A stretch of 46,515 nucleotides of DNA, from assembly GCA_033763795.1 (NCBI GenBank), contig JANRJV010000079.1, forward strand, positions 1 to 46,515, read 5' to 3'. Shown here one piece after another: positions 19,790 to 28,499 of the stretch (position 1 is the stretch's first letter; each line of letters starts with the position of its first letter). The notes under the pieces were generated by a model that was not told the DNA's origin, searched no databases, and was given only the letters and a program-made list of their open reading frames with translations. Source of the DNA: JAEUIV01 sp033763795. Lineage in GTDB: Bacteria; Planctomycetota; Phycisphaerae; Phycisphaerales; UBA1924. Both the position numbers and the translations under genes were made by a program.

Positions 19790-20613
19790 GGGATCGCTCC
19801 GAGCTGGGGGCAGAAGGAGTAGGGCGGCCAGGGCCCGGTGAGCTCGATGATCACGCCGCTGGACGAAAGCCTGTCGCTCAGGCCCCGTGCCCGCTCGGCG
19901 AAGGCCTGGAGGACGTCGGCATCGACAAGCATGGCGTGGTACGACGCGGTCTTAAGCTGGTGCTCATGCGTCAGCGTCGAGCGGCGCTCCACCACTTCTC
20001 TGGCGAGCGGCGCAAGCTCGTCCAGCGCCGCACGAGAGAGAGAGTCAATGTGCGCCCGGAGCGACCGCGCGGCCTGCTCGTCGAGCTTCTTCTCGAAAAG
20101 GTATCGGGCGCCCGGAGTCTTGGGCGGCGGGGATCGGAGCAGGAGGTCCTGACGCAGTGAAGCGAGCGTGCGGTCGGGGTCGTGCAGGATCCGAACGCCC
20201 AGCTCGGCTGTGTTCTCCACGCGCTTGAGGAAATCAAGAACGTGCGGCGCGGCTATCCGCATCACCGTCCTCAGAGAGGCCTCCGATGAGAACGCCGTGC
20301 CGAACGCCAGCGGGAGCACCGGGCCGTGCGCCATCACGGCGCGGATGAGCTGCTCGTGGCGCACGGCCCGCGGGGCAACCCACTGCAGGTCGCCGAGGCG
20401 GGACTCGGCGTCCGGGCCCACGAGGTACGCCGCCGGGACATCGATCACGAGCGCGGCGATGCCAGCTTCTTCAACGACGCGCGTCGAGTGCGATGGTTCG
20501 AGCCCGTCGAGTGTGCCCGCGGCCAGTGCTGCGGCGGGACTGGTCGCGCAGACACAGTACAGCACGGTGTGCGCGGGCGAGGCGTGAGAGCTGACGAGCG
20601 GGAGGTCACTCAT
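19786..20613 (-). CDS. gvpF/L: GvpF/GvpL-family gas vesicle protein (second copy)
   Basis: 275 aa. Typical GvpL/F features: VLYCVCATS opening strand, a VLPLAFGTAFSSEASL segment, a helical charged middle, and the closing VIIELTGPWPPYSF. It probably works as an accessory factor that holds GvpA and other minor proteins during nucleation. ATG 20613 lies 4 bp after the AAA-ATPase stop; an upstream ATG at 20640 would overlap that gene. Followed by another paralogue through GTGA overlap. Confidence 0.88.
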   Translation of the reverse strand: MSDLPLVSSHASPAHTVLYCVCATSPAAALAAGTLDGLEPSHSTRVVEEAGIAALVIDVPAAYLVGPDAESRLGDLQWVAPRAVRHEQLIRAVMAHGPVLPLAFGTAFSSEASLRTVMRIAAPHVLDFLKRVENTAELGVRILHDPDRTLASLRQDLLLRSPPPKTPGARYLFEKKLDEQAARSLRAHIDSLSRAALDELAPLAREVVERRSTLTHEHQLKTASYHAMLVDADVLQAFAERARGLSDRLSSSGVIIELTGPWPPYSFCPQLGAIP

Positions 20614-20617
20614 CGGA

Positions 20618-22816
20618 TCATGACCCGCGGGTGCGTGCATCTTCGATCGCTGCGACCAGATCCTCGCTCTGGACGCACACGGGAGGCGCGTCGCGCCCCG
20701 CATCGAGGGCGACGATAACCCGACGCAGACCGCGGAGCGCGGCGTCGTGGCACACGCCCGCGATCTGCGCGCCGGTCATTCCCTGCGAAAGGTCCGTCAG
20801 GCGGTCCAGGTCCACGCCCTGCGCGACGGGTTTGCCGCGGAGGTGCACGCGGAAGATCTCCAGACGTGCCGCGCGATCGGGCTCGTCCAGGCGGATGATC
20901 CGGTCGAATCGTCCCGGTCGCACGACGGCGGGGTCGAGCATGTCCAGCCGATTGGTTGCCGCGAGCACGAGCACGCCGCGCAGCTCTTCGACGCCGTCGA
21001 GCTCCGTCAGGAACTGACTCATGACCCGCTCGCCCACAGTGTTGTCGCGCGCGGACCTGGCGGGGAGCAGCGCATCGATCTCGTCGAAGAAGATGACGCA
21101 GGGGGCCGCCTGCCTGGCTTTTCGGAAGACCTCGCGCAGGCCGCGCTCGGACTCCCCGACGAACTTGGACAGCAGCTCGGGTCCCTTGACGGAGATGAAG
21201 TTGGCATGGCCCTGGCTCGCGGCGGCGCGGGCCAGGAGCGTCTTCCCCGTCCCCGGAGGGCCGACGAGCAGGATGCCCTTCGTCGGGCGCACGCCCGCGT
21301 CGGCGAAGAGCGCGTGGTGCCGGAGGGGCCACTCCAGGGCCTCGACCAGAGCGCTCTTGGCGTCCAGATGTCCGCCGATGTCGTCCCACGAGACGCGCGG
21401 GACCTCGACGAAGACTTCGCGGACGGCCGAGGGCTCGATCTCGGCGAACGCGGCGAGGAAATGATCCATGGTGACTTCCAGGCGCGACAGCGTCTCGTAC
21501 GGGAGCGAGCGGGCCGAGAAGTCGATGTCGTGCAGGATGGTGCGGAGGCATGCCATGGCCGCCTCGCGGCAGAGCGCCTCGAGATCCGCGCCGACGCAGC
21601 CGTGCGTGATGTCGGCGAGGTGGTCGAAAGAAACGTCCGGCGCGAGGGGCATCCCCCGGCTGTGGATCTCGAGAATTTGGCGGCGCCCATGACGGTCGGG
21701 CACGCTGATCGCGATCTCCCGGTCGAATCTGCCCGGACGGCGCAGCGCCGGATCGATGTTGTTCGGGATGTTCGTCGCGGCGATGACGACGACGTTGGGC
21801 CGCTTGTTGAGGCCGTCCATCAGCGCCAGGAGCTGGGCCACGACGCGCTTCTCGACCTCGCCCTGCGTGTTCTCGCGCTTGGGCGCGATCGAGTCGATCT
21901 CGTCAAGGAAGATGATGCTGGGGGCGGAGCGTGCGGCCTCGTCGAAGATCTTGCGGAGATGAGCCTCGGACTCGCCGTAAAACTTGTGGATGATCTCCGG
22001 CCCTGAGACGCTGAAGAACGCGGCCTCGGTTTCATGAGCGATGGTGCGCGCGATCAGGGTCTTGCCGCACCCCGGCGGCCCGTGCAGCAGCACCCCCTTC
22101 GGCGGGTCGATGCCCAGCCGCTCGAAGACCTCCGGGAATCGCAGCGGGAGCTCGATCATCTCGCGGATGCGGTGCAACTGGTTCTTGAGCCCGCCGATGT
22201 CCTCGTATGAGACGCGACGCGCGGACTCTTCCGTGCGCGCCCGCGTGGCGCCCGTCTTGCCGGTCTCCACCGTGAGCCTCGTCGCGGGCGTGATCAGGAC
22301 GGGGCCGGCAGGGTGCGTGCGGACGACGGTGAACTCGGCCGATCGGCTGCCGAACATCGAAGCGCGGACGATGTCGCCCTCAACGGTCGGCAGGCCGTCG
22401 AGCAGGCTCCCGATGTACTCAAGGTCGCGCGCTGTGGGGACGATCGTGGTGGGCCGCAGGGTCATCGACGCCGCGGGCTTACACGCGACGGGCCGGATCT
22501 CGACGCGCTCGTCGAGCCCCACGCCCGCGTTCTGTCGCGAAAGGCCGTCGACCTGGATGACTCCATTTCCGCGATGCTCCTTATGGGCCGGCATCGCGCG
22601 GCAGGGAGTGGCGCGCTTGCCCTGAAGCATGACGACGTCGCCCACGCTCAGGCCCAGGGCGCGGAGGTCCTCCGGGTCCATCCGGGCCAGGCCGCGTCCG
22701 ACGTCCTTGCTGAGCGCTTCGGCGACTCGCAGTCGTGCGACTGGGCCGCCGTCCGCGGGTGAATCGGACCGCCCCTGCGGTGCGGCGGGCGTGCCGTTGG
22801 GAAGATGTGATGCCAT
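20618..22816 (-). CDS. CDC48/VCP-like tandem AAA ATPase
   Basis: 732-aa ATP-driven unfoldase. Residues 28-110 look like the double-psi-barrel N domain (VAEALSKDVGRGLARMDPEDL), then a second N-subdomain to about 190, D1 with Walker A GPPGCGKT (246-253) and IIFLDEIDSIAPKR, and D2 with Walker A GPPGTGKT and VIFFDEIDALLPAR. Both sets of arginine fingers (ALRRPGRFDREI; VVRPGRFDRII) are present, so both rings should hydrolyse ATP. Length is near archaeal VAT. It is encoded inside the gas-vesicle operon between an Hsp20-like gene and two gvpF/L genes, so a role in assembling or dismantling vesicle proteins is likely, but no partner is visible in the sequence itself. Confidence 0.9.
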   Translation of the reverse strand: MASHLPNGTPAAPQGRSDSPADGGPVARLRVAEALSKDVGRGLARMDPEDLRALGLSVGDVVMLQGKRATPCRAMPAHKEHRGNGVIQVDGLSRQNAGVGLDERVEIRPVACKPAASMTLRPTTIVPTARDLEYIGSLLDGLPTVEGDIVRASMFGSRSAEFTVVRTHPAGPVLITPATRLTVETGKTGATRARTEESARRVSYEDIGGLKNQLHRIREMIELPLRFPEVFERLGIDPPKGVLLHGPPGCGKTLIARTIAHETEAAFFSVSGPEIIHKFYGESEAHLRKIFDEAARSAPSIIFLDEIDSIAPKRENTQGEVEKRVVAQLLALMDGLNKRPNVVVIAATNIPNNIDPALRRPGRFDREIAISVPDRHGRRQILEIHSRGMPLAPDVSFDHLADITHGCVGADLEALCREAAMACLRTILHDIDFSARSLPYETLSRLEVTMDHFLAAFAEIEPSAVREVFVEVPRVSWDDIGGHLDAKSALVEALEWPLRHHALFADAGVRPTKGILLVGPPGTGKTLLARAAASQGHANFISVKGPELLSKFVGESERGLREVFRKARQAAPCVIFFDEIDALLPARSARDNTVGERVMSQFLTELDGVEELRGVLVLAATNRLDMLDPAVVRPGRFDRIIRLDEPDRAARLEIFRVHLRGKPVAQGVDLDRLTDLSQGMTGAQIAGVCHDAALRGLRRVIVALDAGRDAPPVCVQSEDLVAAIEDARTRGS

Positions 22817-22834
22817 CGGGAGCGCTCCGTCGAA

Positions 22835-23365
22835 TCAGCGCGACAGGTGCACTTCAAACACGCCGTTGTTGCAGCGGACGGCGGAGGCGTCCAGCGTGAG
22901 CCCGTCGACGGGCAGCAGGACTTCCTTGTGATACCGCTTCGACCCGCGAGCGCCCGAGATGGTGAGGACATCGCTGGTCAGCTCGAAGCGGGCGTCGGCC
23001 GCACCCAGCCCCGGCATCTCGACGACGACCAGCACATGATCCGCCTCCTCGAACACGTCCGTGAGCGGCTCCCGCACCTCGTGGACCGACGTCTCGGCGA
23101 CCGACGCGGCGGGGTTGACGTTGCCGAACGGCTCAACCTTGATCTCGCGCCCGCCCTGCGCCGTCCGGACCGACACGCCGTAATGGAACGACACGTGCTT
23201 GCCCGAGGCGGTCTGCCCCGAACCTTCTCGTTTGAGCGCTTCGCCCTTCTCCGCGAGCTCGCCGAGCGTGCCCAGCAGGTTGCCGAGGCCGGAGAGAATG
23301 GCCTCGATACCGCCGACACCGTGTCCGTTGTTGCCGCGGCTCGCGCGTTGATCTTCGGTATTCAT
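22835..23365 (-). CDS. gvpH: GvpH-like Hsp20 small heat-shock protein
   Basis: 176 aa. The C-terminal 90 residues are an alpha-crystallin domain (DVFEEADHVLVVVEMPGLGAAD, then LTISGARGSKRYHKEVLLP and a short CNNGVFEVHLSR end). The N-terminus begins with GIEAILSGLGNLLGTLGELAEKGE, the pattern of GvpH proteins. Holdase activity toward GvpA or GvpL is the presumed role. ATG 23365 has GGAGG about 10 nt upstream. Confidence 0.88.
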   Translation of the reverse strand: MNTEDQRASRGNNGHGVGGIEAILSGLGNLLGTLGELAEKGEALKREGSGQTASGKHVSFHYGVSVRTAQGGREIKVEPFGNVNPAASVAETSVHEVREPLTDVFEEADHVLVVVEMPGLGAADARFELTSDVLTISGARGSKRYHKEVLLPVDGLTLDASAVRCNNGVFEVHLSR

Positions 23366-23410
23366 CCGGAGCGTCCTCCCGCGGCGCGGGGGGACGGGTG
23401 CGTGTCCCGC

Positions 23411-24007
23411 TCAAGCCCGCAGCGCCGCCGTTGTTACATCGATCGAGGGCGGCAGGCGACTGAGGACATCGTGCAGCAGCCCGATGAAAAGAATGCCCGT
23501 CTCTCCCTGCTTGAGGGTGTGATCGATGCGGCGCGCGATGAAGTCGTCACGCTGCCGCAACAGGCGCTGCGCTCCCTCGGCGTCGCTCTTCCCCGGAGTG
23601 AGTGGGGCCCGGGCGCGCCGATACTCCTCGATGAGCAGCGCGGGCGACTCCGTGCCCTCGAGCGTCGCGCCGCGGGAGAGCAGCGACAGGACCACGCTCC
23701 CGTTCCGGCTGCCGCGCAGAGCGAGGTCTTCGATGATGGCGCGTTCGCGGCCGCAGACCGGCAGGCCGTCCTGATAGACCCGCCAGCGGCGCGGCTCGCC
23801 CGGCAGAGTCGAGCAGAACCGCTCGACGGAGTTCCAGTGCTCCCCGATGAGCCGCTGCTTACGCTCCCACGCCGCGGGATCCGCGCCGCGCACCTCCGCG
23901 GCGAGCGTCCCCAGGTCCGCCTCGGCGTGAACAATCGGAATGATGATGAGCGCACGGTCGCGGACGGCGCTCGACGTGCCCATCGCCCCCGGAGACGCCG
24001 CGTTCAC
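23411..24007 (-). CDS. Uncharacterised 198-aa gvp-cluster protein
   Basis: 198 aa from the GTG at 24007, which overlaps the gvpJ stop as GTGA; an ATG at 23983 is the alternative. Readable features: a start ALIIIPIVHAEADLG, a central YQDGLPVCG-ERAIIEDLA-RGSRN stretch, GA-LEGTESPALLIEEY, and an end with RDDFIARRIDHTLKQGETGILFIGLLHDV. The last motif resembles a nucleotide- or metal-handling fold but I cannot name it. It is clearly not GvpF/L. The family may be widespread as 'hypothetical'; its place between gvpJ and gvpH suggests a vesicle-linked regulatory or assembly role. Confidence 0.7.
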   Translation of the reverse strand: MNAASPGAMGTSSAVRDRALIIIPIVHAEADLGTLAAEVRGADPAAWERKQRLIGEHWNSVERFCSTLPGEPRRWRVYQDGLPVCGRERAIIEDLALRGSRNGSVVLSLLSRGATLEGTESPALLIEEYRRARAPLTPGKSDAEGAQRLLRQRDDFIARRIDHTLKQGETGILFIGLLHDVLSRLPPSIDVTTAALRA

Positions 24008-24423
24008 GTCGTCGCCCTCGGTCTCGCCCACTCGGGCACGACGGGAGCCATCGGAGCAGGCGCCTCGGGCTGGGCTGCCCTGGCGGCGGTGTCCGGCGCG
24101 CTGCGCTCGCTCAGGGCTTGTTCGATCGTCTGGAGCTTCTGCTCGAGTCTCGCGAGCGCACTCTCTGTTTCCGAGGGGAGGGGCGCGGACTGCTTCTGCG
24201 GGGAAAAGACGGGGTGGTTCGCCCACCAGTCCATGCCCATTTCCTTCGCCTTGTCGACCGAGCAGATCACGAGCCGGATCTGGATGGAGAGCAGCTCGAT
24301 GTCGACGAGCGAGACCTTGATATCGCCCGCGATGACGACGCCCTTGTCAAGCACGCGCTCGAGGAGGTCGGCGATGTTCGTTGAGTTGGTCGAGTGCGCC
24401 GGGCCGCGCTGGATGATCGCCAT
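24004..24423 (-). CDS. gvpJ: Gas vesicle protein GvpJ
   Basis: 139 aa. Residues about 15-70 are a GvpA-family domain of the GvpJ type: LLERVLDKGVVIAGDIKVSL, ELLSIQIRLVICSVDKAKEMGMDWW, as in Bacillus megaterium GvpJ. A 65-residue charged/Pro-rich tail with a short coiled coil (ESALARLEQKLQTIEQAL) follows. GvpJ is a minor shell protein thought to form the conical tips or nucleus. It follows gvpK by 14 bp. Confidence 0.92.
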   Translation of the reverse strand: MAIIQRGPAHSTNSTNIADLLERVLDKGVVIAGDIKVSLVDIELLSIQIRLVICSVDKAKEMGMDWWANHPVFSPQKQSAPLPSETESALARLEQKLQTIEQALSERSAPDTAARAAQPEAPAPMAPVVPEWARPRATT

Positions 24424-24437
24424 GAGCGGTGCCTCGC

Positions 24438-24806
24438 TTAGAACAACCGGCCCAGTGGTCCGAGGTCGAGATCGAGCTCACCGGCTTTCACGCCGAACTC
24501 CTCCGCAAGCCTTTCTATCTCCTCCGTCTGCCGCATGAGCGTTCGGCCGACGTCTTCGATCTGCTTATCGGTCAGCGAGCCGGCCTCGATTCGGCGGATC
24601 GCCTGACGTTCGAGCAGTTCATGGAGCAACCGGACCACCGTGAGCACCAGTTGCCCCAGCCCGTTTCGGACGTTGTCAGGGTCCAGAGTCACACGCTGTC
24701 CCGTGCGACGAGCGGCGGCACTCACCTCAGGAGCCAGATGGCACGCGTCACCCGATACGAGTGGGGGCGCCTCAGCGATCGCCGGATGTGGAGCCGCTTC
24801 GCTCAT
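24438..24806 (-). CDS. gvpK: Gas vesicle protein GvpK
   Basis: 122 aa. Conserved GvpK core: NVRNGLGQLVLTVVRLLHELLERQAIRRIE, SLTDKQIEDVG-TLM, and the end LDLDLGPLGRLF. The N-terminal 40 residues are variable. It is required in most systems for vesicle formation. Start overlaps the gvpS stop by ATGA. Confidence 0.93.
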   Translation of the reverse strand: MSEAAPHPAIAEAPPLVSGDACHLAPEVSAAARRTGQRVTLDPDNVRNGLGQLVLTVVRLLHELLERQAIRRIEAGSLTDKQIEDVGRTLMRQTEEIERLAEEFGVKAGELDLDLGPLGRLF

Positions 24807-25021
24807 CCCGGTAGCGCCTTGTCAGAGACAGTTTCGACGGGCCTCGTGAGCGTCCGAGCGGTCTCGACGGAAGCGAGCACCGCCTGGAAGCCCAGGTAGA
24901 CAAGATCGACCCCAGCGACTGAGATCGTCAGTTCGCCGCGCAGCACCGCCCCCTTGTTGAGCAGCCGGTCGAGCGTCTCGCACAAGCTGATGCGGTCGTT
25001 CTCGCCGGCCGGCGCATTCAT
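24803..25021 (-). CDS. gvpS: GvpA-family minor protein GvpS
   Basis: 72 aa, GvpA-fold: LCETLDRLLNKGAVLRGELT, ISVAGVDLVYLGFQAVLASVETA. The LRGEL-ISVAGVDLVYL pattern is that of GvpS rather than of the main shell protein (which has the VIDAF-KVSLVGIEL type). Starts and ends by ATGA overlaps with its neighbours, so expression is tightly coupled. Confidence 0.9.
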   Translation of the reverse strand: MNAPAGENDRISLCETLDRLLNKGAVLRGELTISVAGVDLVYLGFQAVLASVETARTLTRPVETVSDKALPG

Positions 25022-26994
25022 GCGGCACGCTCCAGCGCGGGTTCGACGACGAACAGCATCCCCCCGAGGGCTTCAAGTCTCGCGATGCCTCTCGGGTCGC
25101 CCGCGCGCGTCACGATCGCCTGCGGCACCGAGGGGAACCCGGACGCGTACGCGGCCCGCACCGCGGCTTCCCGGGTCCCGACAGCCTGGGCAAGTTCGGT
25201 GCCGTCATCGGGAAGCGCCATGTTCAGAATGATGCCGTGCACACGCACCTGCATCCGTCGCAGTGACTCAACGAGGTCTTCGCACTCCGCTAGCGCCATG
25301 TTCGTGAGGATGGAGACGATCTGGACGGCTGCGTGCTTGCCGTCCGCGAGCATCGCGCGGAGCCGCTTGATGCCGCGCGACAGCCCGATGAGACGGGCCT
25401 GGAGCTTCGGAAGTCGGAAGAGTCGGTCGTACTTCAGGAAGACCGCGAAGAGGCCGGACAGCCAGGATTCGATGAGCTGCGGCAGCTCCAGCAGACGGAG
25501 CAGGTGCCCGGTCGGTGCGGAATCGATGACGATCACGTCGTAGCGAGAGGGGCGGCCCGTGGCGGAATCGTCGAGCTGATCGAGAATGCGCAGCAGCGCC
25601 ATGCACTCGTCGAGCCCCGGCGGGGCCAGGTCGAGCAGCTTCTCCATGGCTTCCTGATCGAACGAGAGCTCGACCCCTGAGAACAGATTCTCCAGCATGT
25701 CCGCCAGCTCTTTGCGATACTCCTCCCGCAGCGTCTCAAACTCGGCGCCGGCGTCGATCTCGATTGCCTCAAGACCGGGGCGGATCGTGGTAGGCGCGTC
25801 CGACAGCGACACGCCCAGACAGTCGCCCAGGCTGTGCGCGGGGTCCGTTGAAACAATGAGGGAGCGGCGACCGGACGCCGCGACCGCGGCCGCGGCGGCG
25901 CAGGAGATGGTCGTCTTCCCGACGCCGCCTTTGCCGGCGAAGAACAAGAGCGACGCGCCGGCCTCACTCGACGGGATCGTCACGCGACCCGTGCATGTCG
26001 GGAGGGAATCGAGCGTCGGCGTGCGCGGCTGCGACTGGGTGGCCCACACGCGCGGGTCGATCGGAGCGAGCGACTCCGTGAACGACCGCAGACTGTGCCC
26101 GCCGCGCACTTCCTCGCGGTGCAGGGGAGCGCCCCAGAGCGTGCGCGAAGCAAGCGCCGCCGGGAGCGTGCTCAGGACTCGGGATTGAAGGGCGTATTGC
26201 GCGGCGAACGATGCGCCGGCTGCGGACGGCACCAGGCGGTTGATCACGACTTCGGGGGCAGCGACGTCCAGCGAATCGAGCCGTCTCAACACATCGCACG
26301 TCTCCTCGACGGAGAGCGGCTCCGCGAGCATCACAGGGACGAACCGCGTGGAGCGCGTGTCCGTCAGAAGCGCCGAAAGCCCGGAGATCTGGCCCGAGAG
26401 CTGCTCGAGGAACTCGTCCACAGGGTCGCTCGCCGCGGGACGGCGACCGGCGAACAGCCCCGCCATGTACCGGTGCTTGGCCATCAGCGCGTCGAGCGCG
26501 GCCAGCCACGTCTCAAGGAGCTCCGACATCATGAGGAGCTTGAGCGTGTGGCCCGAGGGCGCGGTATCGACAACGATGCGATCGAACGACCGCTCGGCGA
26601 CCCACCGCGCGATCCGGAGAAACGCCATCAGTTCGTCCATCCCCGGGACCGAGAGCCTGATGAAGCGGTCGATGTCCGCCTCATCGAGGAACGTGCCCCG
26701 CGCCGCGATCGCTCGGAAGTGGTCCGAGTGCTGCTCCATGAACGCGCGGTGTTCGGCTTCGGCGGAGAGCTCGATCACGCACAGGTTGTTCGGCGGGCAG
26801 TCTCCGGCGAGAGAGTCCGACACGGAGTGGGCCGGATCCGTCGAGAGCAGCAGGACGCGCTCCGAGGGCCTTTGCATCGCCAGGTGCAGCGCGGACGACA
26901 CGGCGCACGTGGTCTTGCCGACGCCGCCCTTGCCGCCGAAGATCAGCAGGCTCAGGTGCGGATCGCAAAGGAATACTGGCAATGCACCGGGCAT
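25018..26994 (-). CDS. Tandem ArsA/GET3-type ATPase
   Basis: 658-aa protein made of two ArsA-like halves. First P-loop GGKGGVGKTT (20-29) with STDPAHSVSD (51-60); second P-loop AGKGGVGKTT (353-362) with STDPAHSLGD. Both have the switch-like DTAPSGHT or DSAPTGHL and a downstream NRLVPS/NMALPDD part. This duplicated architecture is shared by ArsA of arsenite pumps, but no arsenic genes are nearby; GET3 relatives instead carry hydrophobic helices. In a gas-vesicle operon a role in delivering hydrophobic GvpA-type proteins is plausible but inferred. ATG 26994 overlaps the gvpG stop by one base (TGATG); a GTG one codon earlier is possible. Upstream frame to 27273 is shadow of gvpG. Confidence 0.9.
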   Translation of the reverse strand: MPGALPVFLCDPHLSLLIFGGKGGVGKTTCAVSSALHLAMQRPSERVLLLSTDPAHSVSDSLAGDCPPNNLCVIELSAEAEHRAFMEQHSDHFRAIAARGTFLDEADIDRFIRLSVPGMDELMAFLRIARWVAERSFDRIVVDTAPSGHTLKLLMMSELLETWLAALDALMAKHRYMAGLFAGRRPAASDPVDEFLEQLSGQISGLSALLTDTRSTRFVPVMLAEPLSVEETCDVLRRLDSLDVAAPEVVINRLVPSAAGASFAAQYALQSRVLSTLPAALASRTLWGAPLHREEVRGGHSLRSFTESLAPIDPRVWATQSQPRTPTLDSLPTCTGRVTIPSSEAGASLLFFAGKGGVGKTTISCAAAAAVAASGRRSLIVSTDPAHSLGDCLGVSLSDAPTTIRPGLEAIEIDAGAEFETLREEYRKELADMLENLFSGVELSFDQEAMEKLLDLAPPGLDECMALLRILDQLDDSATGRPSRYDVIVIDSAPTGHLLRLLELPQLIESWLSGLFAVFLKYDRLFRLPKLQARLIGLSRGIKRLRAMLADGKHAAVQIVSILTNMALAECEDLVESLRRMQVRVHGIILNMALPDDGTELAQAVGTREAAVRAAYASGFPSVPQAIVTRAGDPRGIARLEALGGMLFVVEPALERAA

Positions 26995-27320
26995 CACGCC
27001 TCCGTCCCCGGCGAGCGCTGCGTGTCGGAGAGAGGTTCCTGCGCCGTCGTCTCCTCCACGTCGTCCTCCTCGATCTCCGGGACGTCCTCGTCCTCGCCGT
27101 GTTGCAGGGCTTCGAGACGCGCGAGGATGTCGCGCTCCTGCGCGTCGAACTCCTCGTTCGTGACCTGGCCGGTCTCGAGGAGCATGTACAGCGTGCTCAG
27201 CCTGTGGGTGAGTCGGTCCGCCTCGCCCTCGAGCTCCTGATGGGCGGCGTTGTGGAGCTCGCGCATGATCCACATGAAGCCGCGCACCGGGGAAAGGAGA
27301 ATGTCATCGATGACGAACAC
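26994..27320 (-). CDS. gvpG: Gas vesicle protein GvpG
   Basis: 108 aa. The first 75 residues are the GvpG core: LLSPVRGFMWIMRELHNAA, ADRLTHRLSTLYMLLETGQVTNEEFD. An acidic tail follows. GvpG is an assembly accessory that bridges GvpF/L and GvpA in other species. Start is adjacent to the gvpF/L stop with no spacing. Confidence 0.93.
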   Translation of the reverse strand: MFVIDDILLSPVRGFMWIMRELHNAAHQELEGEADRLTHRLSTLYMLLETGQVTNEEFDAQERDILARLEALQHGEDEDVPEIEEDDVEETTAQEPLSDTQRSPGTEA

Positions 27321-28142
27321 TTAGGCCGCCTCCGCCAGTTCATCCGGTGAGAGCGACAGCGAGACGAAGCTGTGCGGCGCCCAGGGGCCCGAGTAGTCGA
27401 ACCGGTAGGTCCCGTCATAGCGTCCGGCGACGGCGTGCACGGCCGACTCCAGGTCCGCGAGATTCTCCCGGTCCACCAGGAGCGCGAGCCGCGCAAGCTC
27501 CGCGGGCTGGCGCGGGGTTTCCTGGACGAGCTCCGCGCACTGCGGCGAGAGCGCCTCCGTAAGCGTGTGAGCAGCCGCGGCCCGATGAGCGCCCAGCAGC
27601 TGCTCGAAGAGCTGTCCCGCCGCGACCTTGCTCGCGTGGGCGCCGCCCGAGGCGAGCATGGTGTCGCGGGCCCGCCGAAGCTCCGGTTCCAGCTCGACGA
27701 GATGACGAAAGACGTCCGGAACGTCCCAGCCAAGCCGAAGACTCATCTCCACGCGGCCGGCGATCCGCGCAAGCTGCTCGGCGAGCGTTGCCCGCTCCGA
27801 AGTGAGCACGTTCACCAGCCGCTCGCGGGAAGGAAGCACGGTGCCGAAGCTGACCGGAAGAGAGCTCTCGATCGATGCGAGCGCACGGAGCACCGCCTGA
27901 TGAGCGGCCAGGTGGCGACGTTCGGGGCGGAAGCGTGCGCCGGGCGGCGCACTCACCACCGCGGCAAGCTCCCCCGCTCGAACCAGCGCGAGCGGTGCCT
28001 CGGCCAGTCCAGCCACACCATCCGGGACAGTGAGCGAAGCCTGGCCGATCGCGTAGAGATACAGGCGACCGCTCGGCCGGACGTGCATGTCAATCGGTGC
28101 GTTCATGGTCATGTCCGGGGGTGGAGTCGACGCGTCACTCAC
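27321..28142 (-). CDS. gvpF/L: GvpF/GvpL-family gas vesicle protein (first copy)
   Basis: 273 aa. Family pattern: RLYLYAIGQASL opening strand, LPVSFGTVLPSRERL, a long charged helix, and the end RFDYSGPWAPHSFV. This copy is closest to the standard GvpF/L length. Role: binds shell subunits during assembly. GTG start overlaps the upstream gene's stop (GTGA). Confidence 0.92.
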   Translation of the reverse strand: MSDASTPPPDMTMNAPIDMHVRPSGRLYLYAIGQASLTVPDGVAGLAEAPLALVRAGELAAVVSAPPGARFRPERRHLAAHQAVLRALASIESSLPVSFGTVLPSRERLVNVLTSERATLAEQLARIAGRVEMSLRLGWDVPDVFRHLVELEPELRRARDTMLASGGAHASKVAAGQLFEQLLGAHRAAAAHTLTEALSPQCAELVQETPRQPAELARLALLVDRENLADLESAVHAVAGRYDGTYRFDYSGPWAPHSFVSLSLSPDELAEAA

Positions 28143-28459
28143 GCCGCACGATGAAGCTCAAACGGTGGAGCCGCCTCCGTCGGCGGAGCGGAGCCCGCGG
28201 GAGAGATCTCTGTCGGCCGCGTGAAGCTGTCGTGCGGGACCGAGACGATCCGCGGCGTGGGCGCCTGCACGGGCGCGTCCTCGGTTCGGGCGGGCGCCGG
28301 CGTGCCCTCGCGGAAGAACCCGACGCCGCGCACGCTGCCGTCCTGCGTTCGGATAGTCAGCAGTGTGCGGCACGTCGAGCACTTCACGGGTCCGTCATAG
28401 TCGTCGTACGAGCGGCCGAGGTCGAAGCGGTGACCGCAGGCGATGCAGTTGATGTGCAC
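28139..28459 (-). CDS. Zinc-ribbon protein of unknown function
   Basis: 106 aa from the GTG at 28459, chosen because GGAG lies 9 nt upstream and the motif begins at once: VHINCIACGHRFDLG, then KCSTCRTLL. Two CxxC pairs 20 residues apart form a likely zinc ribbon; the second half is Pro/Ala-rich and variable. The frame extends to 28540, over the neighbouring gene's end. Unknown function; could be a regulatory or scaffold protein of the operon. Confidence 0.6.
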   Translation of the reverse strand: MHINCIACGHRFDLGRSYDDYDGPVKCSTCRTLLTIRTQDGSVRGVGFFREGTPAPARTEDAPVQAPTPRIVSVPHDSFTRPTEISPAGSAPPTEAAPPFELHRAA

Positions 28460-28499
28460 GATGCGTTTCTCCAGCGAGGCGAAGCTGTGTACGGACCGA

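Noticed and set aside
23411..24226. 198-aa protein read as a fourth GvpF/L
   Set aside because: No GPW-P-F ending and unrelated motifs; the extension above 24007 is a gvpJ shadow.
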